Counted from the stretch's first letter, positions 9,452 to 19,004 are shown. The stretch is 64,000 nucleotides of DNA from Endomicrobiales bacterium (GCA_023228045.1 JALOBY010000005.1:1-64000); one strand, 5' to 3'. The notes: generated by a model not told the origin, from the sequence alone. Program-made: numbers and translations.

Positions 9452-9940
9452 TTATTCTTCTTTTTTAAAGGTTTCTTTGACTGGTGGAAAGGCATTTTTT
9501 GCATCACCAATTGAAAATTTTTGTAAAACCGGAAATTTATTGTTTAACCATGGCAGCACTTTTTGCGAAAAGTAAGAAGCAGATGTTATTTTTCGCACGG
9601 CTTTATCCATATTTAAAGTATATGGATACATTACAGATATTACAAGCCACAACGCAATTATCGCGCCCATTATAAAACCTAAAGACTTGTCCAGCCAACC
9701 AAGGAACAGAGCGCCAACAACTCTTTTTATTACAAAACCAATAATTAAAAGTAACAGTGCCGCAACAATAAAAACTATGTAGTAGTTGATGCCAAGCATA
9801 CGGGCGTAGCTTTGGGCAACCCACGCACCGCCAAAGCCGGCAATAAAATAAAACAGGCTCATTAAAACACCTACTCTAAAACCAAAAATGCCTATTAAAA
9901 ATATTATTGCAATTACAGCGCCGTCAAAAATATTAAACAT
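9452..9940 (-). CDS. cvpA: CvpA-family membrane protein
   Basis: 162 aa with four predicted helices (about 8-25, 28-45, 52-72, 85-105). The N-terminal NIFDGAVIAIIFLIGIFGFRVG is the CvpA signature, followed by the Gly-rich loop FYFIAGFGGAW. CvpA proteins are inner-membrane proteins linked to colicin V production and envelope homeostasis. It begins one base after the stop of the DUF1015 gene, so the pair is coupled, and is followed by hisG. Confidence 0.85.
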   Translation of the reverse strand: MFNIFDGAVIAIIFLIGIFGFRVGVLMSLFYFIAGFGGAWVAQSYARMLGINYYIVFIVAALLLLIIGFVIKRVVGALFLGWLDKSLGFIMGAIIALWLVISVMYPYTLNMDKAVRKITSASYFSQKVLPWLNNKFPVLQKFSIGDAKNAFPPVKETFKKEE

Positions 9941-9941
9941 T

Positions 9942-11153
9942 TTATACCTTATGTATTACTATACCGGTTGAAACCTTTGGGTAAAAGTAAGTAGATTTTT
10001 GCGGCATTGTTTGCCCTGCAAGCGCAATTTTTTTAATTGCAATTACCGGTGTTGCCGGCACAAGTACCGCTATGTTCTTTTGCTTTTTCGCAAGTGCAAT
10101 CGCTTCTTTGCCATTTTTTACAAAAGTTATTTTTTCGGGTACAAGTTCCGGTATTAAAATTGAGTGCAACACACTTACCGCAAGGTTGCGATATGCCTTG
10201 CACTTATCGGGCATAAAACGCGCAAGAAGTTTTTCATCTTTTAATACAAGTGTTTTTGCTTTGGCATTTTCATAAACCATTAACGGTTGCAAACCACTTG
10301 TTTTTGAAAGTTTCGCATAAGCACTTGCAGAAAGAACTTTGAAATACTCTGCAACTCTTGAGTCAAAATTTACAGGTTTTGTAAAAACTCTGTGAGTTGG
10401 CCAAACTACAAGGCCTGTATCTTCCATGGGGCAAACATAAGCCATTACGAAATTATATTCGGCGGTTTTACTGTTTTTATCTTTCTTCGCGCGCTCACAG
10501 GCATAGTTCCAAGCTGTTTCATAACGATGATGCCCATCGGCAATAAATATGTTTTGGTTTTTTAGCAACTGCTCCAGCGATTTGCAGGAAGCTTTATCGG
10601 ATAATTGCCAAAGTTTTTGTTTTGTGCCGTCTTTATCTACACAAACCGAAACAGGTTTACCCGATGTTACTGCTTTTACAACCTTGTTGAAAGTTTTATT
10701 TTTATCGTTAAACAAACCAAATATGGGGCTTAAGTTTGCTTTTACCGCACGCAACAACTTTAGGCGGTCTGCTTTTGGTTTTGAGAGCGTTTTTTCATGC
10801 GGCTTAACTTCGCCTTTTTGAGGGTCTTGCGCTTTTAATGCTGCAAAAAAACCACATCGTTTGTGTGTTTTGCCGTCATCTTTAAATGTTTGTTCATATA
10901 TATAGAAAGATGGTTTGTTGTCGGTTATGAGAGCCCCATCTGCCTGCCAATTATTAAAAAGCATGGCGGCATTTGCGTATTTGTTTTTTGTGCCAGATGG
11001 GTCTGAAAGTTCTAAGCGTACCATATTATATGGCGAGTTTTTTTGCAACTTAGTTTTTTCTTTAGCTGAAATAATATCGTATGGCGGGCAAATTAGTTTT
11101 GATATTTCACTTTGAGCGTAACGCACACCATTGAAACTTTTAATTTCTGCCAC
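9942..11153 (-). CDS. DUF1015 family protein
   Basis: About 403 aa, a DUF1015 protein (cytosolic, function unknown). Landmarks are ICPPYDII near the N-terminus, YNMVRLELSD, IYEQTF, the central FIADGHHRYETA motif, and VWPTHRVF. The reading frame is open up to an ATG at 11195, but that codon has no Shine-Dalgarno. The GTG at 11153 has GGGGG just upstream and gives the family's normal start (VAEIKSFNGVRYA), so I prefer it. Probably an operon with cvpA and hisG. Confidence 0.85.
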   Translation of the reverse strand: MAEIKSFNGVRYAQSEISKLICPPYDIISAKEKTKLQKNSPYNMVRLELSDPSGTKNKYANAAMLFNNWQADGALITDNKPSFYIYEQTFKDDGKTHKRCGFFAALKAQDPQKGEVKPHEKTLSKPKADRLKLLRAVKANLSPIFGLFNDKNKTFNKVVKAVTSGKPVSVCVDKDGTKQKLWQLSDKASCKSLEQLLKNQNIFIADGHHRYETAWNYACERAKKDKNSKTAEYNFVMAYVCPMEDTGLVVWPTHRVFTKPVNFDSRVAEYFKVLSASAYAKLSKTSGLQPLMVYENAKAKTLVLKDEKLLARFMPDKCKAYRNLAVSVLHSILIPELVPEKITFVKNGKEAIALAKKQKNIAVLVPATPVIAIKKIALAGQTMPQKSTYFYPKVSTGIVIHKV

Positions 11154-11208
11154 TATTCCCCCGAAAATTGATTTAATTTCCGTTGATTTTACCATAATAA
11201 AAAAGTAT

Positions 11209-11237
11209 TTGTCAAAAAGCGAAAAAAGTTGTAAAAT
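11209..11237 (+). promoter_or_regulatory. Sigma70-type promoter for the M23 lipoprotein gene
   Basis: TTGTCA (11209-11214), 17 bp spacer, TAAAAT (11232-11237). It lies 22 bp upstream of the ATG at 11260 and faces away from the DUF1015 gene. Confidence 0.7.
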
Positions 11238-11259
11238 ACGAACAAAATAGGATTAAACT

Positions 11260-12414
11260 ATGAAAAACACTATCAAACTATTTTTCTTTTTTGGGCTTTG
11301 TGTTTGTACTTTTGCGGCATGCGGCCAAAAAATAAACGAACCAAAAATACAAAAGATAGCTATGACTATTAACGAGGGAGACACCCTTAGCCAAAGTTTA
11401 GATTACACAAACATAGCGCCACAGAGCAAAGCTGAAATTATAACTAACCTTTCAAAAGTGTTTGACCCGCGCTACTGCCGTGTAGGCGATAATTATGAAA
11501 TTACCGCAGACACCTGTGGTGTGTGGCAAACTTTTAACTATTACAAACCTGGACTTGACTACTACTCGCTTGAAAAATCTTCAAATGGAATTAATGCGCT
11601 TAAAAAAACGAGGTCAGCAACAAAAGTGATTGTTGTTTCCTCTGGCACTATTGCAAACTCTCTTTGGGAGTCAATGATTAAAGAAAATATATCGGCTGAA
11701 ACTATCCTTGACTTTGCCGACATTTTTGCATCTCACATTGACTTTCTTACGGAAACACGAAACGGCAATACATTTAAATTTGTGCAAGAAAAATTTGTAA
11801 CGCAAGATGGTAAAATATTAAACGGAAAAGTGCTTGCAGCACGCTACAGCGCATCGGGCAAAGACAACTTGGCAATATACTATAAAGGCACTGGAGCGGA
11901 CGGTTCATACTACTCGCCTCAGGGCGATTCAATGGGTAGAATGTTTTTAAGGGCTCCTTTACAATTTAGGCGCATTAGTTCTTTTTTTACACTTAAAAGG
12001 TTTCACCCTATTTTAAAGCATTTTAGGCCGCATTTGGGAATTGACTACGCCGCCGCAAGTGGAACGCCAATTTCATCGGTAGGTGTTGGAAAAGTTATTT
12101 TTGCAAATTGGTCGGGCGGTTTTGGCAAACTGGTTAAAATACAGCACCCCAACGGATACATAACATTTTATGGTCACATGAAAGGTTTTGCAAAAGGAAT
12201 AAGGGTTGGCGCGCATGTTGCGCAGGGCCAGCTTGTTGGCTATGTAGGCGCTACTGGCCTTGCAACCGGACCACACTTAGATTTTCGCATTGAACAAGGT
12301 GGAAAGTTTTTTAACTTTCTTAAAATGAAACTACCGCCATCAAACCGCATACCATCTTCTGAAAAAAGTAACTTTGCTAAAACCGTTGAGCAGTACGCTC
12401 CTCTCATAAAATAA
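11260..12414 (+). CDS. Peptidase M23 (LytM-type) lipoprotein
   Basis: 384 aa. A signal peptide ends in a lipobox (FAAC, lipidated Cys21). A linker of about 230 residues is followed by a LytM domain. Zinc and catalytic positions: H258 and D262 in HLGIDY, H306 in YGHM, H339 in GPHLDF. The last position of the usual HxH is Asp341, giving HLD. Role by family: peptidoglycan endopeptidase or amidase activator held in the envelope. The region at 30-230 resembles the N-part of OapA/YebA-like peptidases, with a LysM-like opening near INEGDTLSQSL. The gene has its own promoter and stands alone. Confidence 0.88.
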   Translation: MKNTIKLFFFFGLCVCTFAACGQKINEPKIQKIAMTINEGDTLSQSLDYTNIAPQSKAEIITNLSKVFDPRYCRVGDNYEITADTCGVWQTFNYYKPGLDYYSLEKSSNGINALKKTRSATKVIVVSSGTIANSLWESMIKENISAETILDFADIFASHIDFLTETRNGNTFKFVQEKFVTQDGKILNGKVLAARYSASGKDNLAIYYKGTGADGSYYSPQGDSMGRMFLRAPLQFRRISSFFTLKRFHPILKHFRPHLGIDYAAASGTPISSVGVGKVIFANWSGGFGKLVKIQHPNGYITFYGHMKGFAKGIRVGAHVAQGQLVGYVGATGLATGPHLDFRIEQGGKFFNFLKMKLPPSNRIPSSEKSNFAKTVEQYAPLIK

Positions 12415-12450
12415 CATTAAATTATTTTATCAATTAGATCTGATTTTTTA

Positions 12451-14013
12451 TTACTGGTGATTTTCTGCGCGGAAAGATTGAAGAATGATTGGAGTGGTTT
12501 TAATTGCGTTAGCCCGTGCCGCGGCGTCTTGCGAGATGTAATCTATAATTTTTACGGTTGGGCCAAAATTTTCAAATAATACAACCTGATAGCCCCAAGA
12601 AAGCGGCGTTCCCCTTAATAAACCTACCGGTATTGAAACATTAAAAGAACCTGTTACGGCAAACTCTGATATAATCTGCTCTGAATACTCGCTAAATGTG
12701 TACAGCTTTGCCTTCCTGTCATTTATGCGCAATGCATACTCCCAACCACTTTGGGTTGGAAAAGCAGCACCGCTAATTGGTGCAAGCAAAGCTGTTGAAC
12801 CGGCACCGCTTAACCCATTTAAATCAATGTAAATATCGGCAGAGCCGGCAAATATTTGACTATCTGTTGAAATGTCTACAAAAAAATCTACAACATCAGA
12901 AGTTACTTTAACTTCAAACCCATTGAGCAATGCTGTGGAAGAAAAAACAGCATTGTCAATTTTTAGTATCTGAGAGCTTTGATCAACTTCAAAAAAGTAA
13001 GAACCTGCGCTTTGCGTGGCAGTTAGGTCTGCCGGGGGTGTTACGTCAAGAGCTTTCCAAACCGATAACAACTTATCATTAAACTCTAATTTAGCGTCTG
13101 TATTACCTGCACCAGCAGCACTTAGCAACTTATAATTATAAAGCGAAAACATTTGTTGCTTTGCGACCTCAAGCACAGGCAATTTTGCAAAACCGGAGTT
13201 TTTATAATCTTCCAACGCTTTGCGTGTAACATACAATTTCTGCCAAAGTGTAGCATCTGAAGCGGTATTTGATGATTCCATATTTTCATACCGCTCAACA
13301 TCATTCAAAGCAATATCGTTAAATTCAGATAAAGTTTTAAACTCCCACCCAGAAAATGTGCTTGCAATATCTTTAATTAGCTCTGCTGTTTCCTTTGACG
13401 AAGTTGTATTAACCACAACAAAAACACTTTGCGAATTTAAAGCATCAAATAAATCCTTAGAGGAATACTTACTATCTATTACATTTGCACCTATAAGCAA
13501 AACATTGTCAATGCGCTTTAGTGTTTTTGGACCATTTGGACTCACAACTGTTTTAATGCCAAATGCCAAAAAACAATCTGCCAATTTTTCATTTAACGAT
13601 ATATCTTGCAAGTAGGCTGATTTTGCGCTTTTACCAAAAGTTTTGTAAATATTTTCTTGAACTTTTGCGGTAATTTCGGCAGCATCTTCAACACAGGAAA
13701 AAATATTTTCAGACGAGCTTGATTTTTTTACTTCGCAAATTTGAGCAAGCGCCGGTTCTGGGTTAAAAGCTACAATTGGCTCGGCAATCTTTTGCTCTGA
13801 AAGTTTAATAAGTAAATCAGGCGTGCGCGTTTGAGATGAGTTTAAAACAAACGAGAACTTTATTTTTGGGTTTACTAATAAAGCTTTTAGCGTTTCTGCC
13901 GAATATACCGCACCAGCAGGGTTGTAAATAAGATATATATCGTTAGCTAAAGCTTTTGTTGCAAAGAAACAACAAAGTGTTAGGCAACATGTAATAAAAA
14001 TTGTTTTTTTCAT
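12451..14013 (-). CDS. Exported protein with C-terminal DOMON/glucodextranase-like domain
   Basis: 520 aa. Signal peptide of about 23 residues ending in KALA. The middle part (about 25-330) has alternating beta/alpha patterns (IYLIYNPAG, VLLIGANVI, VFVVVNTTS) and no family I can name. The last 190 residues form an all-beta domain (YFFEVDQSS, FFVDISTDS, DIYIDLNGLSG, WEYALRIND) resembling the C-terminal sugar-binding domain of glucodextranase and GH57-associated proteins. I suggest an envelope or secreted carbohydrate-related protein but assign no activity. A TATAAT box lies 7 nt before its ATG. Confidence 0.7.
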   Translation of the reverse strand: MKKTIFITCCLTLCCFFATKALANDIYLIYNPAGAVYSAETLKALLVNPKIKFSFVLNSSQTRTPDLLIKLSEQKIAEPIVAFNPEPALAQICEVKKSSSSENIFSCVEDAAEITAKVQENIYKTFGKSAKSAYLQDISLNEKLADCFLAFGIKTVVSPNGPKTLKRIDNVLLIGANVIDSKYSSKDLFDALNSQSVFVVVNTTSSKETAELIKDIASTFSGWEFKTLSEFNDIALNDVERYENMESSNTASDATLWQKLYVTRKALEDYKNSGFAKLPVLEVAKQQMFSLYNYKLLSAAGAGNTDAKLEFNDKLLSVWKALDVTPPADLTATQSAGSYFFEVDQSSQILKIDNAVFSSTALLNGFEVKVTSDVVDFFVDISTDSQIFAGSADIYIDLNGLSGAGSTALLAPISGAAFPTQSGWEYALRINDRKAKLYTFSEYSEQIISEFAVTGSFNVSIPVGLLRGTPLSWGYQVVLFENFGPTVKIIDYISQDAAARANAIKTTPIILQSFRAENHQ

Positions 14014-14020
14014 TTTGTAT

Positions 14021-14026
14021 ATTATA
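14021..14026 (-). promoter_or_regulatory. -10 box 7 nt before the start codon (candidate leaderless mRNA)
   Basis: TATAAT on the minus strand, followed by seven bases and the ATG at 14013. There is no Shine-Dalgarno between. The -35 region is weak. Transcription would begin at or next to the ATG. Confidence 0.5.
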
Positions 14027-14063
14027 CAAAAAAATCAAGGGTTGTATGTAATTTGCCAATACT

Positions 14064-14092
14064 GTGCAAGTTGCAACAAGTTTTTGTATAAT
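14064..14092 (+). promoter_or_regulatory. Promoter of the tmk operon with start-proximal -10
   Basis: TATAAT (14087-14092), with GTGCAA as a poor -35 at 17 bp spacing. Only nine bases separate the -10 from the tmk ATG at 14102 and none form a Shine-Dalgarno. It is back-to-back with the minus-strand -10 at 14021. Confidence 0.5.
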
Positions 14093-14101
14093 AAACAAAT
14101 A

Positions 14102-14743
14102 ATGGTTAAGAAAGGAATATTTATAACTTTTGAAGGCATAGAGGGTTGCGGTAAAAGCACCCAGTCAAAACTTTTGTGCAAACGCTTGCGCGAACTTGGA
14201 TTTAGCGTTTTGCACACACGCGAACCCGGCGGAAATGAAGTTTCTGAAAAGATAAGAACACTACTACTTAGCCCGGCAAATACCATAACACCAATTGCGG
14301 AACTTTTGCTTTATGAAGCAAGCCGCGCACAACTTGTAAAAGAAGTTATTGAGCCGGCCATAAAAAAAGGTTTTGTGGTGGTTTGCGACCGTTTCAGCGA
14401 TGCAACACTTGCCTATCAAGGCTATGCCCGTGGGCTTGGAGTTGAGCTGGTTAAAACGCTGAATAAAATAGCAACACAGGGTATTACCCCGAATTTAACT
14501 ATTTATTTACATACTTCTGTTGAAAAAGGACTTTCGCGCGCAAGAGGCCTTGAAAAAAGTGGACATAAGGCAGGAGATAGAATTGAACGCGAAAGCTTGG
14601 CGTTTCATAAAAAAGTAAGAAATGGTTACCTTGCAGTTGCAAAAACTTACCCTGGTAGAGTAAAAGTAATAAATGTTGCAAACACTATTGAGAAAACTCA
14701 AAAACTTGTATTTGAAACTATAAAAAAATGTTTGAAAATATAA
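14102..14743 (+). CDS. tmk: Thymidylate kinase
   Basis: 213 aa. Phosphorylates dTMP to dTDP for DNA synthesis. The P-loop GIEGCGKST is at residues 10-18, the DR motif is in VVCDRFSDATLAYQG, and the lid is rich in Arg. The frame is open upstream to 14015, but MVKKGIFITFEG at 14102 is the normal TMK N-terminus, so I use this start. It overlaps holB by 16 nt and begins the replication/translation operon tmk-holB-ricT-metG-tatD. No Shine-Dalgarno is present, consistent with a leaderless start. Confidence 0.95.
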   Translation: MVKKGIFITFEGIEGCGKSTQSKLLCKRLRELGFSVLHTREPGGNEVSEKIRTLLLSPANTITPIAELLLYEASRAQLVKEVIEPAIKKGFVVVCDRFSDATLAYQGYARGLGVELVKTLNKIATQGITPNLTIYLHTSVEKGLSRARGLEKSGHKAGDRIERESLAFHKKVRNGYLAVAKTYPGRVKVINVANTIEKTQKLVFETIKKCLKI

Positions 14744-15663
14744 TAGGGCAAACAAAAGCAAAATCAATACTTGAAAGCCAGCTGAAAACTGCTAGAGTTG
14801 GGCATGCTTATTTATTCCTTGGGTCGGAGGGTGTTGGCCGAAAAAAAACTGCACTTGAGTTTGCAAAAGCACTTAACTGCGCAAGCGACTCAATTAACAC
14901 TTTGCCTTGTTCTTTATGTGAGTCATGCCGTAAAATTGATAATGGCAACCACCCCGATGTTACAGTTGTAAACTTTAAATGGCAGGCCTTGGCTTTAGAC
15001 GAAGAAGAAAAGGAAAGCTCTATTGGCATTAAAACCATTGAGAAAGTTCAAAAAGTAATATCACTTAAAAAAAATGAAGCAAAATACCGAGTTGTAATAA
15101 TTGACCCGGCCGAAGCACTTACACTTGATGCCGCAAACCGGCTTTTAAAAACTCTTGAAGAACCGCCTGAAAAAACTATTATTATTTTGCTTGCGAAAAA
15201 CCGACATAACTTGCCGCAAACTATAGTTTCCAGAACACAAATTATTAACTTTTCCCCGCTAAGTGATGGGGAGCTGATGGCTTTTCTTACCGATAACTAC
15301 GCAATGGACCACGACAGCGCAATATCAGCTGTAAAAGGCGCCGATGGTTCAATTACAGAGGCACTTAAAATTATTGAAAGCAAAGACGATAAAGTTGTTG
15401 CATTATGGCGTTTGGTTAAAGAAGGCACGCTAACTATTTTGCAAGCGCTTGACCTTTCAACAAAATTCGCACAAGACGCGGAAGTTTTTTTGCAAAAACT
15501 GTTAAACGAAGCAAAAGTTGATTTTCGCAAAAACCCGGAACAATTTAGAGAAAGTTTGGCACTTATAACAAACTGCCTTGCCTCTTTATCTAAAAATGCA
15601 AACGCAAAAATTGCCTTAGACAGTATGTTACTTGGGCTTACACGGAGGAATAGATGCCAATAG
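14728..15663 (+). CDS. holB: DNA polymerase III delta' subunit
   Basis: 311 aa clamp-loader subunit. AAA+ P-loop-like segment GSEGVGRKKT (32-41), with Arg-Lys-Lys in place of the simple GK[ST]. A zinc module is formed by C51, C61, C64 and C67. RVVIIDPAEAL and LLKTLEEPPEKT are the family blocks, and RTQIINF follows sensor 1. It overlaps tmk by 16 nt and ricT by 10 nt, so translation is coupled. The tmk-holB-ricT order is the same as in many Firmicutes. Confidence 0.93.
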   Translation: MFENIIGQTKAKSILESQLKTARVGHAYLFLGSEGVGRKKTALEFAKALNCASDSINTLPCSLCESCRKIDNGNHPDVTVVNFKWQALALDEEEKESSIGIKTIEKVQKVISLKKNEAKYRVVIIDPAEALTLDAANRLLKTLEEPPEKTIIILLAKNRHNLPQTIVSRTQIINFSPLSDGELMAFLTDNYAMDHDSAISAVKGADGSITEALKIIESKDDKVVALWRLVKEGTLTILQALDLSTKFAQDAEVFLQKLLNEAKVDFRKNPEQFRESLALITNCLASLSKNANAKIALDSMLLGLTRRNRCQ

Positions 15664-16466
15664 TTGCCGGACTTATTGTAAGAAAGATGAAAGATAAAAT
15701 TATCGCCGATGCCAGGCACTTAGACCTAAGCGTTGGAGAGCGTGTTATTGTAGAAACCGAGCATGGCTTGGAGATGGCAACCGTTTATGAAAAAGAAAGG
15801 ATTGAAGATAAACCAAAAGAACCGGTGCACCAGGTAATACGCAAATTTAACTCTGATGATGCAAAATGCCAGGTAGAAAATGAAGAAAAAAATGTACAGG
15901 CGCATAAAACCGTTTTACAAAAAATTCAAGACCATGAGTTAGATATGAAGCTTACCAGCGTGCAGTACACGCATGACCGCTCAAAGCTTTTTATTTATTA
16001 CACTGCCGAAAACCGCATTGATTTTAGAGAATTAATAAAAGATTTAGGGCATATTTTAAAAACCCGCATTCAAATGGTACAAATTGGCGTGCGCGACGAA
16101 GCAAAGCTTATCGGCGGCCTTGGCCATTGCGGCAGAAAACTTTGCTGTAAGGAATTTTTAAAAGGGTTTTCATCAGTAACCATAGATATGGCAAAGGAAC
16201 AAGACCTCTCTTTAAACACAGCAAAGCTTTCTGGACTTTGCGGACGCCTTATGTGTTGCCTTGCTTACGAAAATGAGTGCTACAAAAACGCGCGCAAAAA
16301 ACTGCCAGCGCTTGGCTCAAAAGTACATACTCCGACAGGTCATGGAACTGTTGTTGGAGTAGAGCGGCTAAAAGAAGAAGTGGCTGTTGAGTTTGACGAT
16401 AAATCAGTAAAAAAGTTTAAGGCAGAAGAAATAACATACACTTTAAGAGATAAAATAGGAATTTAA
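15654..16466 (+). CDS. ricT: PSP1-domain protein, RicT/YaaT homologue
   Basis: 270 aa. The N-terminal PSP1 region begins VAGLIVRKMKDKI. The diagnostic block GGLGHCGRKLCCKEFL (about 160-175) is followed by LCGRLMCCLAYE. These cysteine clusters are the residues that bind a [4Fe-4S] cluster in the Bacillus RicT/RicA/RicF complex, where it affects RNA processing. RicA and RicF homologues are not in this window. It overlaps holB at the start and is followed by metG after 55 bp. Naming follows family and position. Confidence 0.88.
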   Translation: MPIVAGLIVRKMKDKIIADARHLDLSVGERVIVETEHGLEMATVYEKERIEDKPKEPVHQVIRKFNSDDAKCQVENEEKNVQAHKTVLQKIQDHELDMKLTSVQYTHDRSKLFIYYTAENRIDFRELIKDLGHILKTRIQMVQIGVRDEAKLIGGLGHCGRKLCCKEFLKGFSSVTIDMAKEQDLSLNTAKLSGLCGRLMCCLAYENECYKNARKKLPALGSKVHTPTGHGTVVGVERLKEEVAVEFDDKSVKKFKAEEITYTLRDKIGI

Positions 16467-16521
16467 GAACAGTTATATTCAAACTGAAATTACAAATTGA
16501 TGTGCTTACTTAGGGAGTTTT

Positions 16522-18057
16522 ATGCAAAAGAAATACTACATTACCACTCCAATTTATTATGTAAACGACTCGCCCCACATAGGACATATGTACACAACAG
16601 TTGCCGCGGATGTTTTGGCAAGGTGGCAGCGGTTAAACGGTAAAGAAGTTTTTTTTGCCACAGGTACCGATGAACACGGAGCAAAAATATCGCAGGCAGC
16701 GCAAAAACGCGGTATTGAACCCAAAGCTTTTTGCGATGAAATTTCCGGCAAGTTTAAAAAATGCTGGAACGAGCTTTTAATAACTTATGATTACTTTATT
16801 AGAACAACAGATGCCGACCATGAAGCAACAGTAAGCGCGATGCTGCAAAAAATGTACGATAACGGCGATATATACAAGCATACCTATTCCGGGTTATACT
16901 GCATTCATTGTGAAAAATTTTTAACAGAAGGTGATTTGATAGACGGGCTTTGCCCCGACCACAAGCAAAAACCATCTGAGCACCACGAAGAGAATTGGTT
17001 TTTCCGCCTTTCAAAATATAAAGACCGTCTGCTTGAAATTCTTACAAACCCTATGGACAAAAACTACATAAAGGTTTTGCCTCAGGAAAGGCGCAATGAA
17101 ATTATTGGAAAACTAAAGATATCTTTAGACGACATAAGCATTTCACGCGCGAAAGTAGAATGGGGCATACCTCTGCCATTTGATAAAACACAAACAACCT
17201 ATGTTTGGGTGGACGCGTTAATTAATTATGCGACAGCGGCCGGCTTTCAAAAAGGCGAAAAAGAACTTGCTTCAACCTGGCCTGCCGATGTGCACCTGAT
17301 GGCAAAAGATATTTTATGGTTTCACAGCGTTATTTGGCCTGCTATGCTTTTATCAACCGGTATGGCACTCCCTAAAATGGTTTTTTCTCACGGATTTTTT
17401 ACAATAAATGGCGAAAAAATGTCTAAAACACTTGGCAATGTAATACTGCCTAATGAAATGGTTTTAAAGTTTGGCGTAGATGGCGCCAGATACCTTTGCC
17501 AGGTACTTTTCCCATTTGGAACCGACGGAGATATATCATGGAACGCGCTTAACGAACGCTACAACGCAGATCTTGCAAACAATATAGGCAACCTTGTTTC
17601 CCGTACGATAACTATGATTGAAAAGTATTTTCCGGGCCAAGTTTTAAGCATTAAAGGTAATGAAAACCTGTTTGGAAATATTTCACAACAGCTTGCAACA
17701 ATTTGCGCACACTATGAGTTAATAGAGTTGCATAAGGTCTGCGAACAAATTCGCATCGCAGTTGATTTGGCAAACAGGTTTATTGAAGAAACCGCCCCGT
17801 GGAAACTTGCAAAAGAAAACTCTCCGCGTTTGCCCGGTGTACTTTATTCACTTTTAAACTCAATAGGGCTTATTGCGCTTTACCTTCAGCCATTTATGCC
17901 GCAAAAAGCAAAAGCAATTTGGGAGTGTTGCGGCTTTGAACACTCAATTGAAGAAGCATCAAAGGAATATTTTATAAACAAAAAAATAGTTTTCTTCCCT
18001 TTTAAACCGGTAAAAAAGCCAGAAGCACTTTTCCCAAGGATATCTTTAGAAAAATGA
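16522..18057 (+). CDS. metG: Methionine--tRNA ligase
   Basis: 511 aa class I synthetase. HIGH motif at 19-22 (SPHIGHMY), KMSKT at 299-303 (GEKMSKTLGN). A single zinc knuckle is formed by C127, C130, C144 and probably H147. There is no C-terminal tRNA-binding extension, so this is the short form. It lies in the tmk-holB-ricT-metG-tatD operon and its stop overlaps the tatD start (ATGA). A good GGAG-like site is present upstream (AGGGAG). Confidence 0.97.
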   Translation: MQKKYYITTPIYYVNDSPHIGHMYTTVAADVLARWQRLNGKEVFFATGTDEHGAKISQAAQKRGIEPKAFCDEISGKFKKCWNELLITYDYFIRTTDADHEATVSAMLQKMYDNGDIYKHTYSGLYCIHCEKFLTEGDLIDGLCPDHKQKPSEHHEENWFFRLSKYKDRLLEILTNPMDKNYIKVLPQERRNEIIGKLKISLDDISISRAKVEWGIPLPFDKTQTTYVWVDALINYATAAGFQKGEKELASTWPADVHLMAKDILWFHSVIWPAMLLSTGMALPKMVFSHGFFTINGEKMSKTLGNVILPNEMVLKFGVDGARYLCQVLFPFGTDGDISWNALNERYNADLANNIGNLVSRTITMIEKYFPGQVLSIKGNENLFGNISQQLATICAHYELIELHKVCEQIRIAVDLANRFIEETAPWKLAKENSPRLPGVLYSLLNSIGLIALYLQPFMPQKAKAIWECCGFEHSIEEASKEYFINKKIVFFPFKPVKKPEALFPRISLEK

Positions 18058-18827
18058 AGCTAATTGACACCCATGCTCACATTATGGACCCGCGCTTTGA
18101 TAACGACCGCGAAGAGGTTATAAAAAGAGCCGGCGAAAAAGGCGTTGATATAATTATTGAAGTTGGTTGCCAAATAGAAGAGTGGGAGAGTGTACTTAAG
18201 CTATGCCAACAACACTCAAATATCTACTGCGCTTTGGGCATACACCCGATATATTCAGAAACTTTTTCGCAAGACGCCTGGAAACTCTTAGAAAAACTTT
18301 GCGAAAATGAAAAAGTTAAAGCCATTGGCGAAACAGGGCTTGACTATTACCACGCTAAAGCTCCATACGATTTTCAAAAAGAGCTTTTTTTAAAACATAT
18401 ACACCTTGCGTTAAAGCTAAAGAAACCATTAACAATACACTGCAGAAACGCTTACCCTGATATGATTGAGCTGTTAGAGAAATTTGCCTCAAAAAACGCT
18501 TTGCCAAACGCTTCTGTGCATTGCTTTTCGGGCACAAAAGAAGAAGCGCAAAAACTTGTTGACTTTGGTTTTTTGCTTGGAATAGACGGCCCTGTTACAT
18601 ACCCAAAATCTAACTCACTGAAAGAATCGGTTTTCGCTACACCGTTAGAAAAACTGCTGCTTGAAACAGATTGCCCTTACCTGCCGCCTCAACTTTACCG
18701 TGGGCAAAGAAATGAACCGTCGTATATTCCAATAACAGCAAGCGAGATTGCGTTATTAAAAAATATTTCATTAGAAGTTGTTGCCGATACAACAACAAAA
18801 AACGCGCGCAATTTATTTAAACTTTAA
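18054..18827 (+). CDS. tatD: TatD-family metal-dependent hydrolase/DNase
   Basis: 257 aa TIM-barrel. Metal ligands visible: DTHAHI (residues 4-9), the Glu in GETGLDYY, HCRNAYPD, VHCFSG, and ETDCPYL. By family this is a 3'-5' exonuclease/DNase or tRNA-editing enzyme. It overlaps metG by 4 nt. The metG-tatD pair is widely conserved. Confidence 0.93.
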   Translation: MKLIDTHAHIMDPRFDNDREEVIKRAGEKGVDIIIEVGCQIEEWESVLKLCQQHSNIYCALGIHPIYSETFSQDAWKLLEKLCENEKVKAIGETGLDYYHAKAPYDFQKELFLKHIHLALKLKKPLTIHCRNAYPDMIELLEKFASKNALPNASVHCFSGTKEEAQKLVDFGFLLGIDGPVTYPKSNSLKESVFATPLEKLLLETDCPYLPPQLYRGQRNEPSYIPITASEIALLKNISLEVVADTTTKNARNLFKL

Positions 18828-18867
18828 AATACACAGCTTGGCTATTGAAATATAAATATTTTACCGT

Positions 18868-18938
18868 TGTCATACCGAATCCCGCCTTTTGCGGGATGAG
18901 GTATCTTTAAGATCCCTCACTGCGTTTCGGGATGACAC
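18868..18938. repeat. Family C intergenic palindromic repeat
   Basis: GTCATACCGAATCCCGCC...GGGATGAGGTATCTTTAAGATCCCTCACTGCGTTTCGGGATGACA is nearly identical to 55548-55630 and partly to 6719-6749. It contains TCCCGCC/GCGGGA and GGGATGAC arms. It separates tatD from the radical SAM gene. Confidence 0.75.
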
Positions 18939-19004
18939 GGCTTTTGTCTAAGACCATATTTGCCCGGAAACCATGACTTTGATAATATTCAAAAGGATAA
19001 TAAA

